Below are positions 5,870-12,053 of a DNA stretch of 12,194 bases, in pieces. A program made the position numbers and the translations under genes. The DNA is taken from positions 1 to 12,194 of the forward strand of contig DAOWDO010000038.1 of NCBI GenBank assembly GCA_030638985.1, read 5' to 3'. The stretch is from Dehalococcoidia bacterium (GTDB taxonomy: Bacteria; Chloroflexota; Dehalococcoidia; Dehalococcoidales; DAOWLH01). Numbering within the stretch: the first letter of the stretch is position 1; the number at the start of each line of letters is the position of its first letter. Under the pieces are notes generated by a model. The model did no database searches. It worked only from the letters and a program-made list of their open reading frames with translations, and was not told the origin of the DNA.

Positions 5870-7546
5870 GTGACTGAAATAATAAAAGTAAGACAGAAGC
5901 TGATAGATGCGCTACGGCAGGCGGCCGGCCAGGCCCAAGAAACGGGCAAGCTCCCCCAAGTCCCCCTGCCCGAGGTGTCGGTGGAAAGGCCGCAAAACCC
6001 GGAACACGGCGACTACGCCACCAGTCTCCCCTTAAAACTGGCCCGCGCCACCGGCTTAAGGCCACTGGATATAGCCGGCAGCATAGCTGAGCTGATAACG
6101 CCCGGCCCCGAGGTGGCCTCCATCACCGTGGCGCCGCCAGGATTCATCAACTTCACCTTTAAGGATGACTGGCTGAGCCAGCAGGTCGATAGCATTCTAT
6201 CTCCCGATGAGACCTACGGAAACATTGACCTTGGCCACCACCGCCGTGTCCAGATTGAGTTTGTCAGCGTCAATCCCACCGGGCCGCTTCATGTGGGCCA
6301 CGGGCGCGGTGCCATCCTGGGCAGCACGCTGGCCAATGTAATGACCGCAGCCGGCTTTGATGTTGAAACGGAGTACTACATCAACGATTCAGGCAGCCAG
6401 ATAGACGCTTTCAGCCGCTCCCTTTTCGCTCGCTACCAGCAGTCTCTGGGAGTCAATGCCGAGATGCCGGCCGAAGGCTACTTTGGCAGTTATATGGTAG
6501 CCCTGGCCAGGGATATTGTTGCCGAGCAGGGGGATACTTTCCTCAAGCTGCCAGCACCAGAAGCGGTTTCCCGGATAGGGCAGCTGGGCCTTTCTAAAAT
6601 GACAGACCAGATAAGGCAAGACCTGAAGCTGCTGGGGGTCAGCTTTGATGTCTGGTTCAGCGAAAAGAGCCTCTATGAGCAGGGTCAGTTTAAGAAGGTA
6701 ATGGCGCTGCTCCAGCAGGGAGGCTACCTCGCCGAGAAGGAGTCAGCCACCTGGTTTGTCTCCACCGCCCTGGGGGAAGACAAGGACAACGTCGTCCTTC
6801 GCGGTGACGGCTCGGCCACCTACTTCGCCACCGACATCGCCTACCACTACAACAAGTTTATAGAGCGTAAGTTTGACCGGGTAATCAATATCTGGGGAGC
6901 CGACCACCAGGGACATGTCTCCCGGATGAAGGCAGTGGTTGGCGCCCTGGGCGTCGACCCGGAGCAGCTCAAGATTATCATCTCCCAGATGGTTACCCTG
7001 AGGCGCGGTGGAGAGCTGGTGCGCATTTCCAAGCGCAGCGGCGACATCATCACCCTGCGCGAGGTGGTTGACGAGGTGGGTGCCGATGCCTGCCGTTTCT
7101 TTTTCCTGTCACGCTCGGCAGACAGCCAGATGGACTTCGACCTGGAGCTGGCTAAAAAGGAATCTCAGGACAACCCGGTTTATTATGTCCAGTACGCCCA
7201 CGCCCGCATCGCCAGCATTCTCCGCCTCGCCCAGGGGAAGAAGCTCAGCTTTGGAGATGGTGATGTGTCACTGCTGGCCAGCGAACCGGAACTGGCCCTT
7301 GTCCGCAAGATGCTGCTTCTCCCGGAGATAGTAGAAACGATAGTGCACACCATGGAACCACACCACCTGGCCCACTATGCTCAGGACCTGGCCACGGTAT
7401 TCCACAGCTTCTACAAGCAGTGCCGGGTTGTTTCCCGGGATAATGAACCCTTAAGCAAAGCCCGCCTCAAGCTGGTGGCGGCAGCTAAACTGGTGCTATC
7501 CAGGACGTTGCGCCTGATGGGGATGTCGGCACCGGAGACGATGTAA
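5870..7546 (+). CDS. argS: Arginyl-tRNA synthetase
   Basis: ArgRS is a class I synthetase that joins arginine to tRNA-Arg in the cytosol. From the GTG at 5870 the protein has 558 aa, normal for bacteria. The N-terminal Add-1 domain (about 1-110) includes PQNPEHGDYATSLPLKLA. The Rossmann catalytic core has FVSVNPTGPLHVGHGRG (131-147), whose HVGH (141-144) is the HIGH motif, and GADHQGHV (343-350). RISKRSGDIITL (385-396) takes the place of KMSKS; departures from KMSKS are usual in ArgRS. The anticodon-binding domain follows, with PVYYVQYAHARI (436-447) and a C-terminal FHSFYKQCRV. The open frame extends back to a TTG at 5831, but this lies across the -10 region, so GTG is preferred despite only a weak AAGAGA ribosome site. 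argH at the window's left edge also concerns arginine, perhaps by chance. Confidence 0.95.
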   Translation: MTEIIKVRQKLIDALRQAAGQAQETGKLPQVPLPEVSVERPQNPEHGDYATSLPLKLARATGLRPLDIAGSIAELITPGPEVASITVAPPGFINFTFKDDWLSQQVDSILSPDETYGNIDLGHHRRVQIEFVSVNPTGPLHVGHGRGAILGSTLANVMTAAGFDVETEYYINDSGSQIDAFSRSLFARYQQSLGVNAEMPAEGYFGSYMVALARDIVAEQGDTFLKLPAPEAVSRIGQLGLSKMTDQIRQDLKLLGVSFDVWFSEKSLYEQGQFKKVMALLQQGGYLAEKESATWFVSTALGEDKDNVVLRGDGSATYFATDIAYHYNKFIERKFDRVINIWGADHQGHVSRMKAVVGALGVDPEQLKIIISQMVTLRRGGELVRISKRSGDIITLREVVDEVGADACRFFFLSRSADSQMDFDLELAKKESQDNPVYYVQYAHARIASILRLAQGKKLSFGDGDVSLLASEPELALVRKMLLLPEIVETIVHTMEPHHLAHYAQDLATVFHSFYKQCRVVSRDNEPLSKARLKLVAAAKLVLSRTLRLMGMSAPETM

Positions 7547-7549
7547 CAT

Positions 7550-7780
7550 CTACACCGCCAGGCAGGTTACCGTCCGCGAGATGCCGTCAAGGGCGTGAAT
7601 CTCGCCGGTGATGATGTCACCAATGTCATTCAGATTCTCGGCCCCTATTACCGCGATTATATCGTAGGGACCGGTGACAGTGTCAACCGAGCTAACTCCT
7701 TTAATCTGCTTCAGGTTAGCCACCACTTCCTTGGTTTTACCAACCGCTGTTTCAATCAGGACAAAGGCCTTGGCTATCAT
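7550..7780 (-). CDS. Stand-alone Lrp/AsnC ligand-binding (RAM) domain protein
   Basis: The 76-aa protein corresponds to only the C-terminal effector-binding domain of Lrp/AsnC regulators and lacks the helix-turn-helix. Visible features are MIAKAFVLIETAVGK, then VVANLKQIKGVSSVDTVTGP and YDIIAVIGAENLNDIGDII, then a final strand ISRTVTCLAV. This matches the beta-alpha-beta-beta-alpha-beta RAM fold with its conserved VTGxYD turn. Such proteins usually form dimers or larger rings that bind amino acids; without DNA-binding parts it may modulate a full-length Lrp partner or act as a sensor. The longer frame begins at GTG 7789, but that codon lies within the AAGGAGGT ribosome site, so ATG 7780 is chosen. 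It converges on argS (3-nt gap) and diverges from the acyl-CoA dehydrogenase gene. The ligand and target are unknown. Confidence 0.88.
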   Translation of the reverse strand: MIAKAFVLIETAVGKTKEVVANLKQIKGVSSVDTVTGPYDIIAVIGAENLNDIGDIITGEIHALDGISRTVTCLAV

Positions 7781-7787
7781 AGGGCTC

Positions 7788-7795
7788 ACCTCCTT
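7788..7795 (-). promoter_or_regulatory. Strong Shine-Dalgarno setting the RAM-protein start
   Basis: AAGGAGGT on the minus strand stands 7 nt before the ATG at 7780. The alternative GTG (7787-7789) overlaps this site and so cannot be the start. Confidence 0.8.
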
Positions 7796-7822
7796 ATGGG
7801 AAAAGCTGAATAAAGTGGCTAA

Positions 7823-7851
7823 ATTATAGTTTGCCCCCGAGCTGATGTCAA
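7823..7851 (-). promoter_or_regulatory. Fully consensus promoter of the RAM-domain gene
   Basis: On the minus strand TTGACA (7846-7851) and TATAAT (7823-7828) are both perfect and exactly 17 nt apart. Start would be near 7816, giving a leader of about 35 nt. Expression is expected to be strong unless repressed. Confidence 0.85.
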
Positions 7852-7864
7852 TACGGCCGCCGGC

Positions 7865-7894
7865 TTGAACTTAACCCCTGTCTCTGCCTATAAT
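7865..7894 (+). promoter_or_regulatory. Promoter of the acyl-CoA dehydrogenase gene
   Basis: TTGAAC (7865-7870) and a perfect TATAAT (7889-7894) are 18 nt apart. Start is expected near 7901, about 26 nt before the TTG start codon. Its -35 box is only 13 nt from the -35 box of the divergent RAM-gene promoter, and the GC-rich gap (7852-7864) contains CGGCCG and GCCGGC palindromes. Confidence 0.65.
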
Positions 7895-7914
7895 AGACCG
7901 GGCATGAACGGAAA

Positions 7915-7921
7915 AGGGAGG
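7915..7921 (+). promoter_or_regulatory. Shine-Dalgarno deciding the TTG start of the dehydrogenase
   Basis: AGGGAGG lies 5 nt before the TTG at 7927. The nearest upstream ATG (7904) is in another frame and stops after 12 codons. Confidence 0.7.
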
Positions 7922-7926
7922 CTGCT

Positions 7927-9075
7927 TTGGAATATTTCCTGAATGACCTGCAAAAGGAAGTTAAACGGATGGCCAGAACCATCGCCGAAGAGAAGATACT
8001 GCCGGTGAGAGCTGCCCTTGATGAAAAAGAGGAGTTCCCCCGGGATATCATGAAGAACCTGGCCGATACCGACCTGCTGGGCGCCTTTGTCCCCGAAGAA
8101 TACGGAGGGCTGGGTGGTGGCTGCCTTGAGATGTGCCTGGTCACCGAGGAACTGAGCCGGGTATGCGCCGGGGTCGCCGTAAGCTATGCTGTTAACGCGC
8201 TGGGTAGCTTCCTCCTCATTGACTATGGCAGCGAGCAGCAGAAGCAAAAATACCTGCCCGATATCGCCCGCGGCCGGAAACTGACCGCCTTTGCCGTAAC
8301 CGAGGAAAGCGCCGGTAGCGATGTCGGCGCCATCAAGACGACCGCCACCAGAAAGAACGGGGGATACCTGATTAACGGCAACAAACAGTTCATCACCAAC
8401 GGCGGTGAGGCTGACCTCTACACCATCATCGCCCTGACTGATAAGGGAAGGGGCATCCGCAGTGCCAGCGCCTTACTGGTAGAGAAGGACACGCCAGGGT
8501 TCTCCTTCGGCCGGGAAGAGAAAAAACTGGGCATCCGGACCTCGGCCACCAGGGAGCTTGTCTTTGAAGACTGCTTTGTCCCTGAAGAAAATCTCATAGG
8601 CCGGGAGGGGGCAGGCTTGGCCATGACAGTGAATCTCTTCAACCGCTCCCGTCCCGGAATCGGGGCCCAGGCGGTGGGGCTGGCCCAGGGAGCCATGGAG
8701 GCAGCCGTAGATTATGCCAAGAAACGTGTTCAGTTCGGGCAGCCTGTCATCGCCTTCCAGGCGGTGGGTCATATGCTGGCCAGTATGGCCACCGACATTG
8801 AAGCCGCCAGGGCACTGGTCTATGCTACCGCCAGATCAATAGACGGTGGGGTCAAGCACTTCGGCATGGAGTCAGCCATGTCCAAGGTCTTCGCCTCGGA
8901 TATCGCCATGAAGGTGACCATCGATGCCATCCAGATTTTCGGCGGTGTCGGTTATATGCGTGATTACCCGGTTGAGAAAATGATGAGGGATGCCAAGATA
9001 ACCCAGATATATGAGGGCACCAACCAGGTGCTGAGAAATGTCATCTCCTTAGAGCTGCGCAAGAGGTCTTTCTAG
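7927..9075 (+). CDS. Acyl-CoA dehydrogenase
   Basis: This FAD enzyme family introduces the alpha,beta double bond into acyl-CoA, usually passing electrons to electron-transfer flavoprotein. The 382-aa length is standard. Domains are an N-terminal helical part (1-120), a middle beta-domain with signature AVTEESAGSDVGAIKT (123-138) and NGNKQFITNG (150-159), and a C-terminal helical part with RVQFGQPVIAFQAV (267-280) and IFGGVGYMRDYPVEKMMRDA (337-356). Glu363 in QIYEGTNQV is the catalytic base at the position used by short- and medium-chain enzymes. The substrate cannot be told: short-chain or branched-chain acyl-CoA, or an aromatic acyl-CoA, are all possible. The start is TTG with a good AGGGAGG. 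No ETF or other beta-oxidation genes are adjacent, so it appears to be a single-gene unit. Confidence 0.92.
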   Translation: MEYFLNDLQKEVKRMARTIAEEKILPVRAALDEKEEFPRDIMKNLADTDLLGAFVPEEYGGLGGGCLEMCLVTEELSRVCAGVAVSYAVNALGSFLLIDYGSEQQKQKYLPDIARGRKLTAFAVTEESAGSDVGAIKTTATRKNGGYLINGNKQFITNGGEADLYTIIALTDKGRGIRSASALLVEKDTPGFSFGREEKKLGIRTSATRELVFEDCFVPEENLIGREGAGLAMTVNLFNRSRPGIGAQAVGLAQGAMEAAVDYAKKRVQFGQPVIAFQAVGHMLASMATDIEAARALVYATARSIDGGVKHFGMESAMSKVFASDIAMKVTIDAIQIFGGVGYMRDYPVEKMMRDAKITQIYEGTNQVLRNVISLELRKRSF

Positions 9076-9097
9076 GGCTCTACCACCTCATTTTCCC

Positions 9098-9159
9098 CAG
9101 AGTCTCGCCATAACTCATATTCCACCCTGGAACCGGTTTGCACTAAATACGGGACTCTG
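9098..9159. repeat. Inverted repeat upstream of yceD, with an AACCGGTT palindrome inside
   Basis: CAGAGTCTC (9098-9106) pairs with GGGACTCTG (9151-9159) over nine positions, one a G-T pair, across a 44-nt loop. Between them AACCGGTT (9131-9138) is a perfect palindrome touching the -35 box. The right arm lies inside the promoter spacer, so either element could be an operator. No known regulator site, such as FapR's, is recognised. Confidence 0.3.
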
Positions 9160-9167
9160 AGTATAAT
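9138..9167 (+). promoter_or_regulatory. Promoter of the yceD-rpmF-fabD-fabG operon
   Basis: A perfect TATAAT (9162-9167) follows a weak TTGCAC (9138-9143) at 18 nt. Start would be near 9174, leaving a leader of only about 12 nt before the ATG at 9186. The AAGG at 9169-9172 would then fall outside the transcript, so translation would be nearly leaderless. Confidence 0.55.
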
Positions 9168-9185
9168 GAAGGTCGGTTACCGTTG

Positions 9186-9635
9186 ATGTTACAGATAAAC
9201 GTATCACAGCTACTCAAGGGGCCCATCGGCTCGGCGGAAGACCACCAGGTGAGTGGGACTGTTGAAATTGATGGCAACACCAGCCAGGCTCAGGGCCTAG
9301 TCAGTCTCACCCGGACCAACCGCAGCATCCTGGTCAGGGGCACTATTTATACCTCGGTCGAGGCCAGCTGCGCCCGGTGCCTGAATTCCTTCAGCTGCCC
9401 CCTGGTGCTAGAAATCAAAGAGGAGTTCTATCCGGCGACCGATACCGCCAGCGGGCGGCTGCTGCCGTCGCCAGAAGAAGCCGATGCATTCACCGTTGAT
9501 GAGCACCAGGTGATTAATCTTGCCGAGGTAGTCCGCCAGTGCGGGCTGACAGCACTACCGATGAAACCGCTCTGCCGTGAGGATTGCACCGGCCTGCAGA
9601 AATGTTCGCCAACGGCAAATAAGCTAACGGAGTAA
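9186..9635 (+). CDS. yceD: YceD family protein (DUF177), 50S/23S rRNA-associated
   Basis: YceD proteins are encoded next to rpmF in many bacteria and are linked to 23S rRNA accumulation and large-subunit assembly. Here the 149-aa protein has the first cysteine pair CARCL (62-65) followed by an acidic half with EEFYPATD. It then has the second conserved block NLAEVVRQCGLTALPMKPLC (111-130) and REDCTGLQKC. The family's usual ending is C-x3-C-x3-C-x2-C; here C130 and C134 are present, but Gln138 replaces the third Cys and C140 is one place early. The start could be TTG 9183 or ATG 9186; ATG is preferred. Its stop is 3 nt before the rpmF ATG, suggesting coupled translation. The family call is good; the molecular role is known only loosely. 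Confidence 0.85.
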   Translation: MLQINVSQLLKGPIGSAEDHQVSGTVEIDGNTSQAQGLVSLTRTNRSILVRGTIYTSVEASCARCLNSFSCPLVLEIKEEFYPATDTASGRLLPSPEEADAFTVDEHQVINLAEVVRQCGLTALPMKPLCREDCTGLQKCSPTANKLTE

Positions 9636-9638
9636 TTT

Positions 9639-9839
9639 ATGGGAGCTTTACCAAAAAGAAAAACAGCCAAGGCGCGCCGTGACAAGAGACGGGCTCATGA
9701 TGGTTTAAACCCTCCGGCGTTGGCCAACTGTCCCCAGTGCCACAGCCCCAAGCTGCCGCATCACGTTTGCCCCACCTGCGGTACTTATTCGGGCAGAGAG
9801 GTGGTCGAGATTAAGGCCCCTAAGAAGAAGGCCGGCTAG
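9639..9839 (+). CDS. rpmF: 50S ribosomal protein L32 (zinc-type)
   Basis: This 66-aa basic protein is part of the large ribosomal subunit. It begins MGALPKRKTAKARRDKRRAH, the usual L32 N-terminus, followed by CPQCHSPKLPHHVCPTC, whose two CxxC pairs (Cys31, Cys34, Cys44, Cys47) form the zinc ribbon, and a lysine-rich tail KAPKKKAG. GGAG (9629-9632) 6 nt before the ATG overlaps the end of yceD. The yceD-rpmF pair is one of the most conserved bacterial gene pairs and normally leads into plsX or fab genes; here fabD follows directly. Confidence 0.96.
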   Translation: MGALPKRKTAKARRDKRRAHDGLNPPALANCPQCHSPKLPHHVCPTCGTYSGREVVEIKAPKKKAG

Positions 9840-9882
9840 GGTAGCGCCACAGAGCAGCACTAGCCGCAGGGAAATAATTATC

Positions 9883-10809
9883 GTGGCGGAACCGGCAAAG
9901 ATAGCTTATGTTTTTCCGGGGCAGGGCTCCCAGCGAGTAGGCATGGGCCGTGACCTTTATGACAGCTTTGATTCAGCCAGGGCGGTCTTCCGACAGGCAG
10001 ATGAGGCTCTGGGTTTTCCCCTGTCTCGGCTGTGCTTTTACGGTCCCGAAGATGAACTATGCCAGACGATTAACGCCCAGCCGGCGATAGTAACCATCAG
10101 CCTGGCCTGCCTGGCGGCATGGCGGGAATTGGCGGACGATGATGGACCGGGCGCTCCGGCCTTCGCCGCCGGCCACAGCCTGGGCGAGTACACGGCACTG
10201 GCCGCCGCCGGGGCGGTCGACTTTGCCACCGCCATCTACCTGGCACAGCAGCGAGGACGTCTAATGCACCAGGCCGGGCTCCAAAATCCAGGCGGCATGG
10301 TAGCCATAATCGGGCTTGACGAGGCAACCCTTACCGAAGTCTGTAACCAGACAGACACCAGGATCGCCAACATTAACTGCCCGGGACAACTGGTAATCAG
10401 CGGCGCCAGGGATAACCTTCCCCGGGCTATTGCTCTGGCCAAGGCCAGGGGAGCCTATCGCACCATTCCCCTGGCGGTAAGCGGCGCCTTCCACACGCCG
10501 TTGATGCAGCCGGCTGTTGACGGCCTGTCCCGGATAATGGACAGCATCGACTTTACCAAACCGACGGTGCCCATAATAGCCAACACCACCGCTCAGGAAA
10601 TCAACACCGCTCAGGAAATCAAGGACGAGCTGTTGCGGCAGCTATGCCGTGGCGTCCTGTGGCAACGCTCTGTAGAGTATATGATAAACAACGGCGTATC
10701 CACTTTTATTGAAATCGGCCCGGGCAAGGTGCTCAGCAGTCTCATCAAACGAATATACAAAAACGTTAATACGCTGAATATAGGCGATGTCCCATCAATA
10801 AAGGACTAG
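9883..10809 (+). CDS. fabD: Malonyl-CoA:ACP transacylase
   Basis: FabD moves the malonyl group from CoA to acyl carrier protein, feeding chain elongation in type II fatty acid synthesis. The protein has 308 aa, as usual. The N-terminal FPGQGSQRVGMG (11-22) forms the oxyanion-hole loop, GHSLGEY (97-103) carries the nucleophile Ser99, QQRGRLM (122-128) supplies Arg124 for the malonyl carboxylate, and SGAFHTPLM (200-208) holds the catalytic His204. EIGPGKVL (277-284) is the conserved C-terminal motif. The GTG start has AGGGA 10 nt upstream. It follows rpmF by 43 nt without a visible promoter or terminator, and fabG starts 21 nt after it. A near-exact 17-nt repeat (10588-10604 and 10606-10622) encodes TAQEI twice but does not change family length. 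Confidence 0.96.
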   Translation: MAEPAKIAYVFPGQGSQRVGMGRDLYDSFDSARAVFRQADEALGFPLSRLCFYGPEDELCQTINAQPAIVTISLACLAAWRELADDDGPGAPAFAAGHSLGEYTALAAAGAVDFATAIYLAQQRGRLMHQAGLQNPGGMVAIIGLDEATLTEVCNQTDTRIANINCPGQLVISGARDNLPRAIALAKARGAYRTIPLAVSGAFHTPLMQPAVDGLSRIMDSIDFTKPTVPIIANTTAQEINTAQEIKDELLRQLCRGVLWQRSVEYMINNGVSTFIEIGPGKVLSSLIKRIYKNVNTLNIGDVPSIKD

Positions 10810-10830
10810 GTTGGGGCCAGGGGGTGATAT

Positions 10831-11568
10831 ATGAAGTTATCCGATAGAGTAGCCATAGTTACCGGTGCCGGCCGTGGCATCGGGCGGGCGCTTGCCCTGA
10901 AACTGGCCGGTGCCGGGGCGGTGGTGGTGGTAAATGATATTAATGAGGACTGCCAGGAAGTGGCGCATGAAATAGGGGCTACCGGCCGGCAAAGTCTGGC
11001 GGTCATCGCCGATGTTGCTTCCCCCACCGATGTCGCCGGTCTGGTGGAGAAAACTACCATTGCCTTCGGCAAAGTAGATATCCTGATAAATAACGCCGGT
11101 ATTGCCCGCGACCAGCTGGTGATGAGGATGTCGGACGAAGACTGGGACAGGGTGCTGGCGGTTGACCTGAAGAGCGTCTTCCTGTGCACCCGTGCAGTAT
11201 TGAGATATATGATAAAACAGCGCTGGGGCCGTATTATAAGTATTTCCAGCATAGTCGGCCTGGTGGGTAATCCGGGCCAGGCCAACTATGCCTCGGCTAA
11301 GGCAGGCATCATCGGCTTTACCCGGGCGGTGGCCAAGGAAGTAGCCTCCCGGGGTATTACGGTTAACGCCATCGCCCCTGGCTTTATTGATACCGAGATG
11401 ACCCAGCGCTTGTCTGAGAACCAGCGCCAGGAGCTACTGTCCCGTATCCCGCTCGGTCGTCTTGGCTCACCAGATGATGTCGCCGCAGCGGTAGCCTTCC
11501 TCGCCTCTGAAGACGCCGGCTATATCACCGGGCAGGTGCTGACAGTTGATGGCGGCATCGCCATGTAG
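10831..11568 (+). CDS. fabG: 3-oxoacyl-ACP reductase
   Basis: FabG reduces 3-oxoacyl-ACP to 3-hydroxyacyl-ACP with NADPH as a cytosolic tetramer. The 245-aa protein is a classical short-chain dehydrogenase. TGAGRGIG (11-18) binds the cofactor, NNAG is at 87-90, and the catalytic Ser140, Tyr153 and Lys157 lie in ISSIVG and NYASAKAG. Then come PGFIDTEM (183-190) and the tetramer-forming C-terminus YITGQVLTVDGG. The Asn of the usual SDR tetrad (Asn110 in E. coli, ETNLSSVF) is Asp112 here (AVDLKSVF). Its place between fabD and acpP makes the fatty acid synthesis role much more likely than another SDR function. A GGGGGTGAT ribosome site precedes the ATG. Confidence 0.93.
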   Translation: MKLSDRVAIVTGAGRGIGRALALKLAGAGAVVVVNDINEDCQEVAHEIGATGRQSLAVIADVASPTDVAGLVEKTTIAFGKVDILINNAGIARDQLVMRMSDEDWDRVLAVDLKSVFLCTRAVLRYMIKQRWGRIISISSIVGLVGNPGQANYASAKAGIIGFTRAVAKEVASRGITVNAIAPGFIDTEMTQRLSENQRQELLSRIPLGRLGSPDDVAAAVAFLASEDAGYITGQVLTVDGGIAM

Positions 11569-11597
11569 GCTTAAGGTCCGGTTGGATTTGGCTGGAA

Positions 11598-11606
11598 TGC
11601 TATAAT
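11598..11606 (+). promoter_or_regulatory. Extended -10 promoter of nusB-acpP
   Basis: TGC followed by perfect TATAAT (11601-11606) repeats the arrangement before argS, again with no clear -35. Start would be near 11613. It gives nusB and acpP a source of transcription in addition to readthrough from fabG. Confidence 0.55.
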
Positions 11607-11614
11607 GGTAACGC

Positions 11615-11620
11615 AAGGTG
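11615..11620 (+). promoter_or_regulatory. Shine-Dalgarno deciding the nusB start
   Basis: AAGGTG lies 5 nt before ATG 11626. The in-frame ATG at 11605 is part of the TATAAT box and precedes the expected transcript start, so it is rejected as the start. Confidence 0.65.
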
Positions 11621-11625
11621 GCACT

Positions 11626-12036
11626 ATGGTAGGGGCACGGCGGAAAGCAAGGGCAACTATCCTGCAGGTACTCTACGAGATTGACTCTTCGGGACATGAC
11701 TGTGAAGAAGTGGCCAGCCAGCGGCTGGCTGATAGCGGATTATCGGAGGAGAATAACGCCTTTATCAGAGAGATGGCGGCTGGTGTTACCCGGCACCGGC
11801 AAGAACTTGACCAACACATCAAGCGCTTTGCTCCGGCCTGGCCTGTCGACCAGATACCGTTAGTCGACCGAAATATCTTAAGACTTGCAATATTTGAGCT
11901 TTTAATTGATAATAGAGTGCCAGTCAAGGTAGCCATCAACGAGGCTGTTGAGCTGGCCAAGAGCTTTGGCAGCGACAACTCGGCAAGATTTGTCAACGGG
12001 GTGTTAAGCTCAGTTAGTACCCTGGTAACCAGATAG
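11626..12036 (+). CDS. nusB: Transcription antitermination factor NusB
   Basis: NusB binds BoxA in rRNA leaders together with ribosomal protein S10 and helps RNA polymerase pass terminators in rRNA operons. The 136-aa all-helical protein has the typical length. It begins MVGARRKARATILQVLYEID, the Arg-rich helix that contacts RNA. WPVDQIPLVDRNILRLAIFELL follows in the middle, then VPVKVAINEAVELAKSFGSDNSARFVNGVLS, the family's best-conserved block. The start at 11626 is set by the AAGGTG site. It ends 17 nt before acpP and lies between fabG and acpP, which are usually adjacent in other phyla. It fits the ribosome-synthesis theme of the operon (L28, L32, YceD). Confidence 0.94.
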   Translation: MVGARRKARATILQVLYEIDSSGHDCEEVASQRLADSGLSEENNAFIREMAAGVTRHRQELDQHIKRFAPAWPVDQIPLVDRNILRLAIFELLIDNRVPVKVAINEAVELAKSFGSDNSARFVNGVLSSVSTLVTR

Positions 12037-12053
12037 CAGCAAGGGAGGTAAAA

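Noticed and set aside
7904..7942. 12-codon leader peptide (MNGKGRLLWNIS) overlapping the dehydrogenase start
   Set aside because: It has no ribosome site of its own, no run of regulatory codons and no attenuator structure; likely chance.
10588..10622. 17-nt near-tandem repeat in fabD (TAQEIN, TAQEIK), looking like a recent 18-bp duplication
   Set aside because: The segment has the same length as in E. coli FabD between the conserved Asn and the following helix, so nothing was inserted. The likeness is probably chance or local convergence.
11605..11625. Longer NusB starting at ATG 11605
   Set aside because: This ATG is part of the TATAAT box. ATG 11626 has its own ribosome site and gives the family's usual N-terminus.
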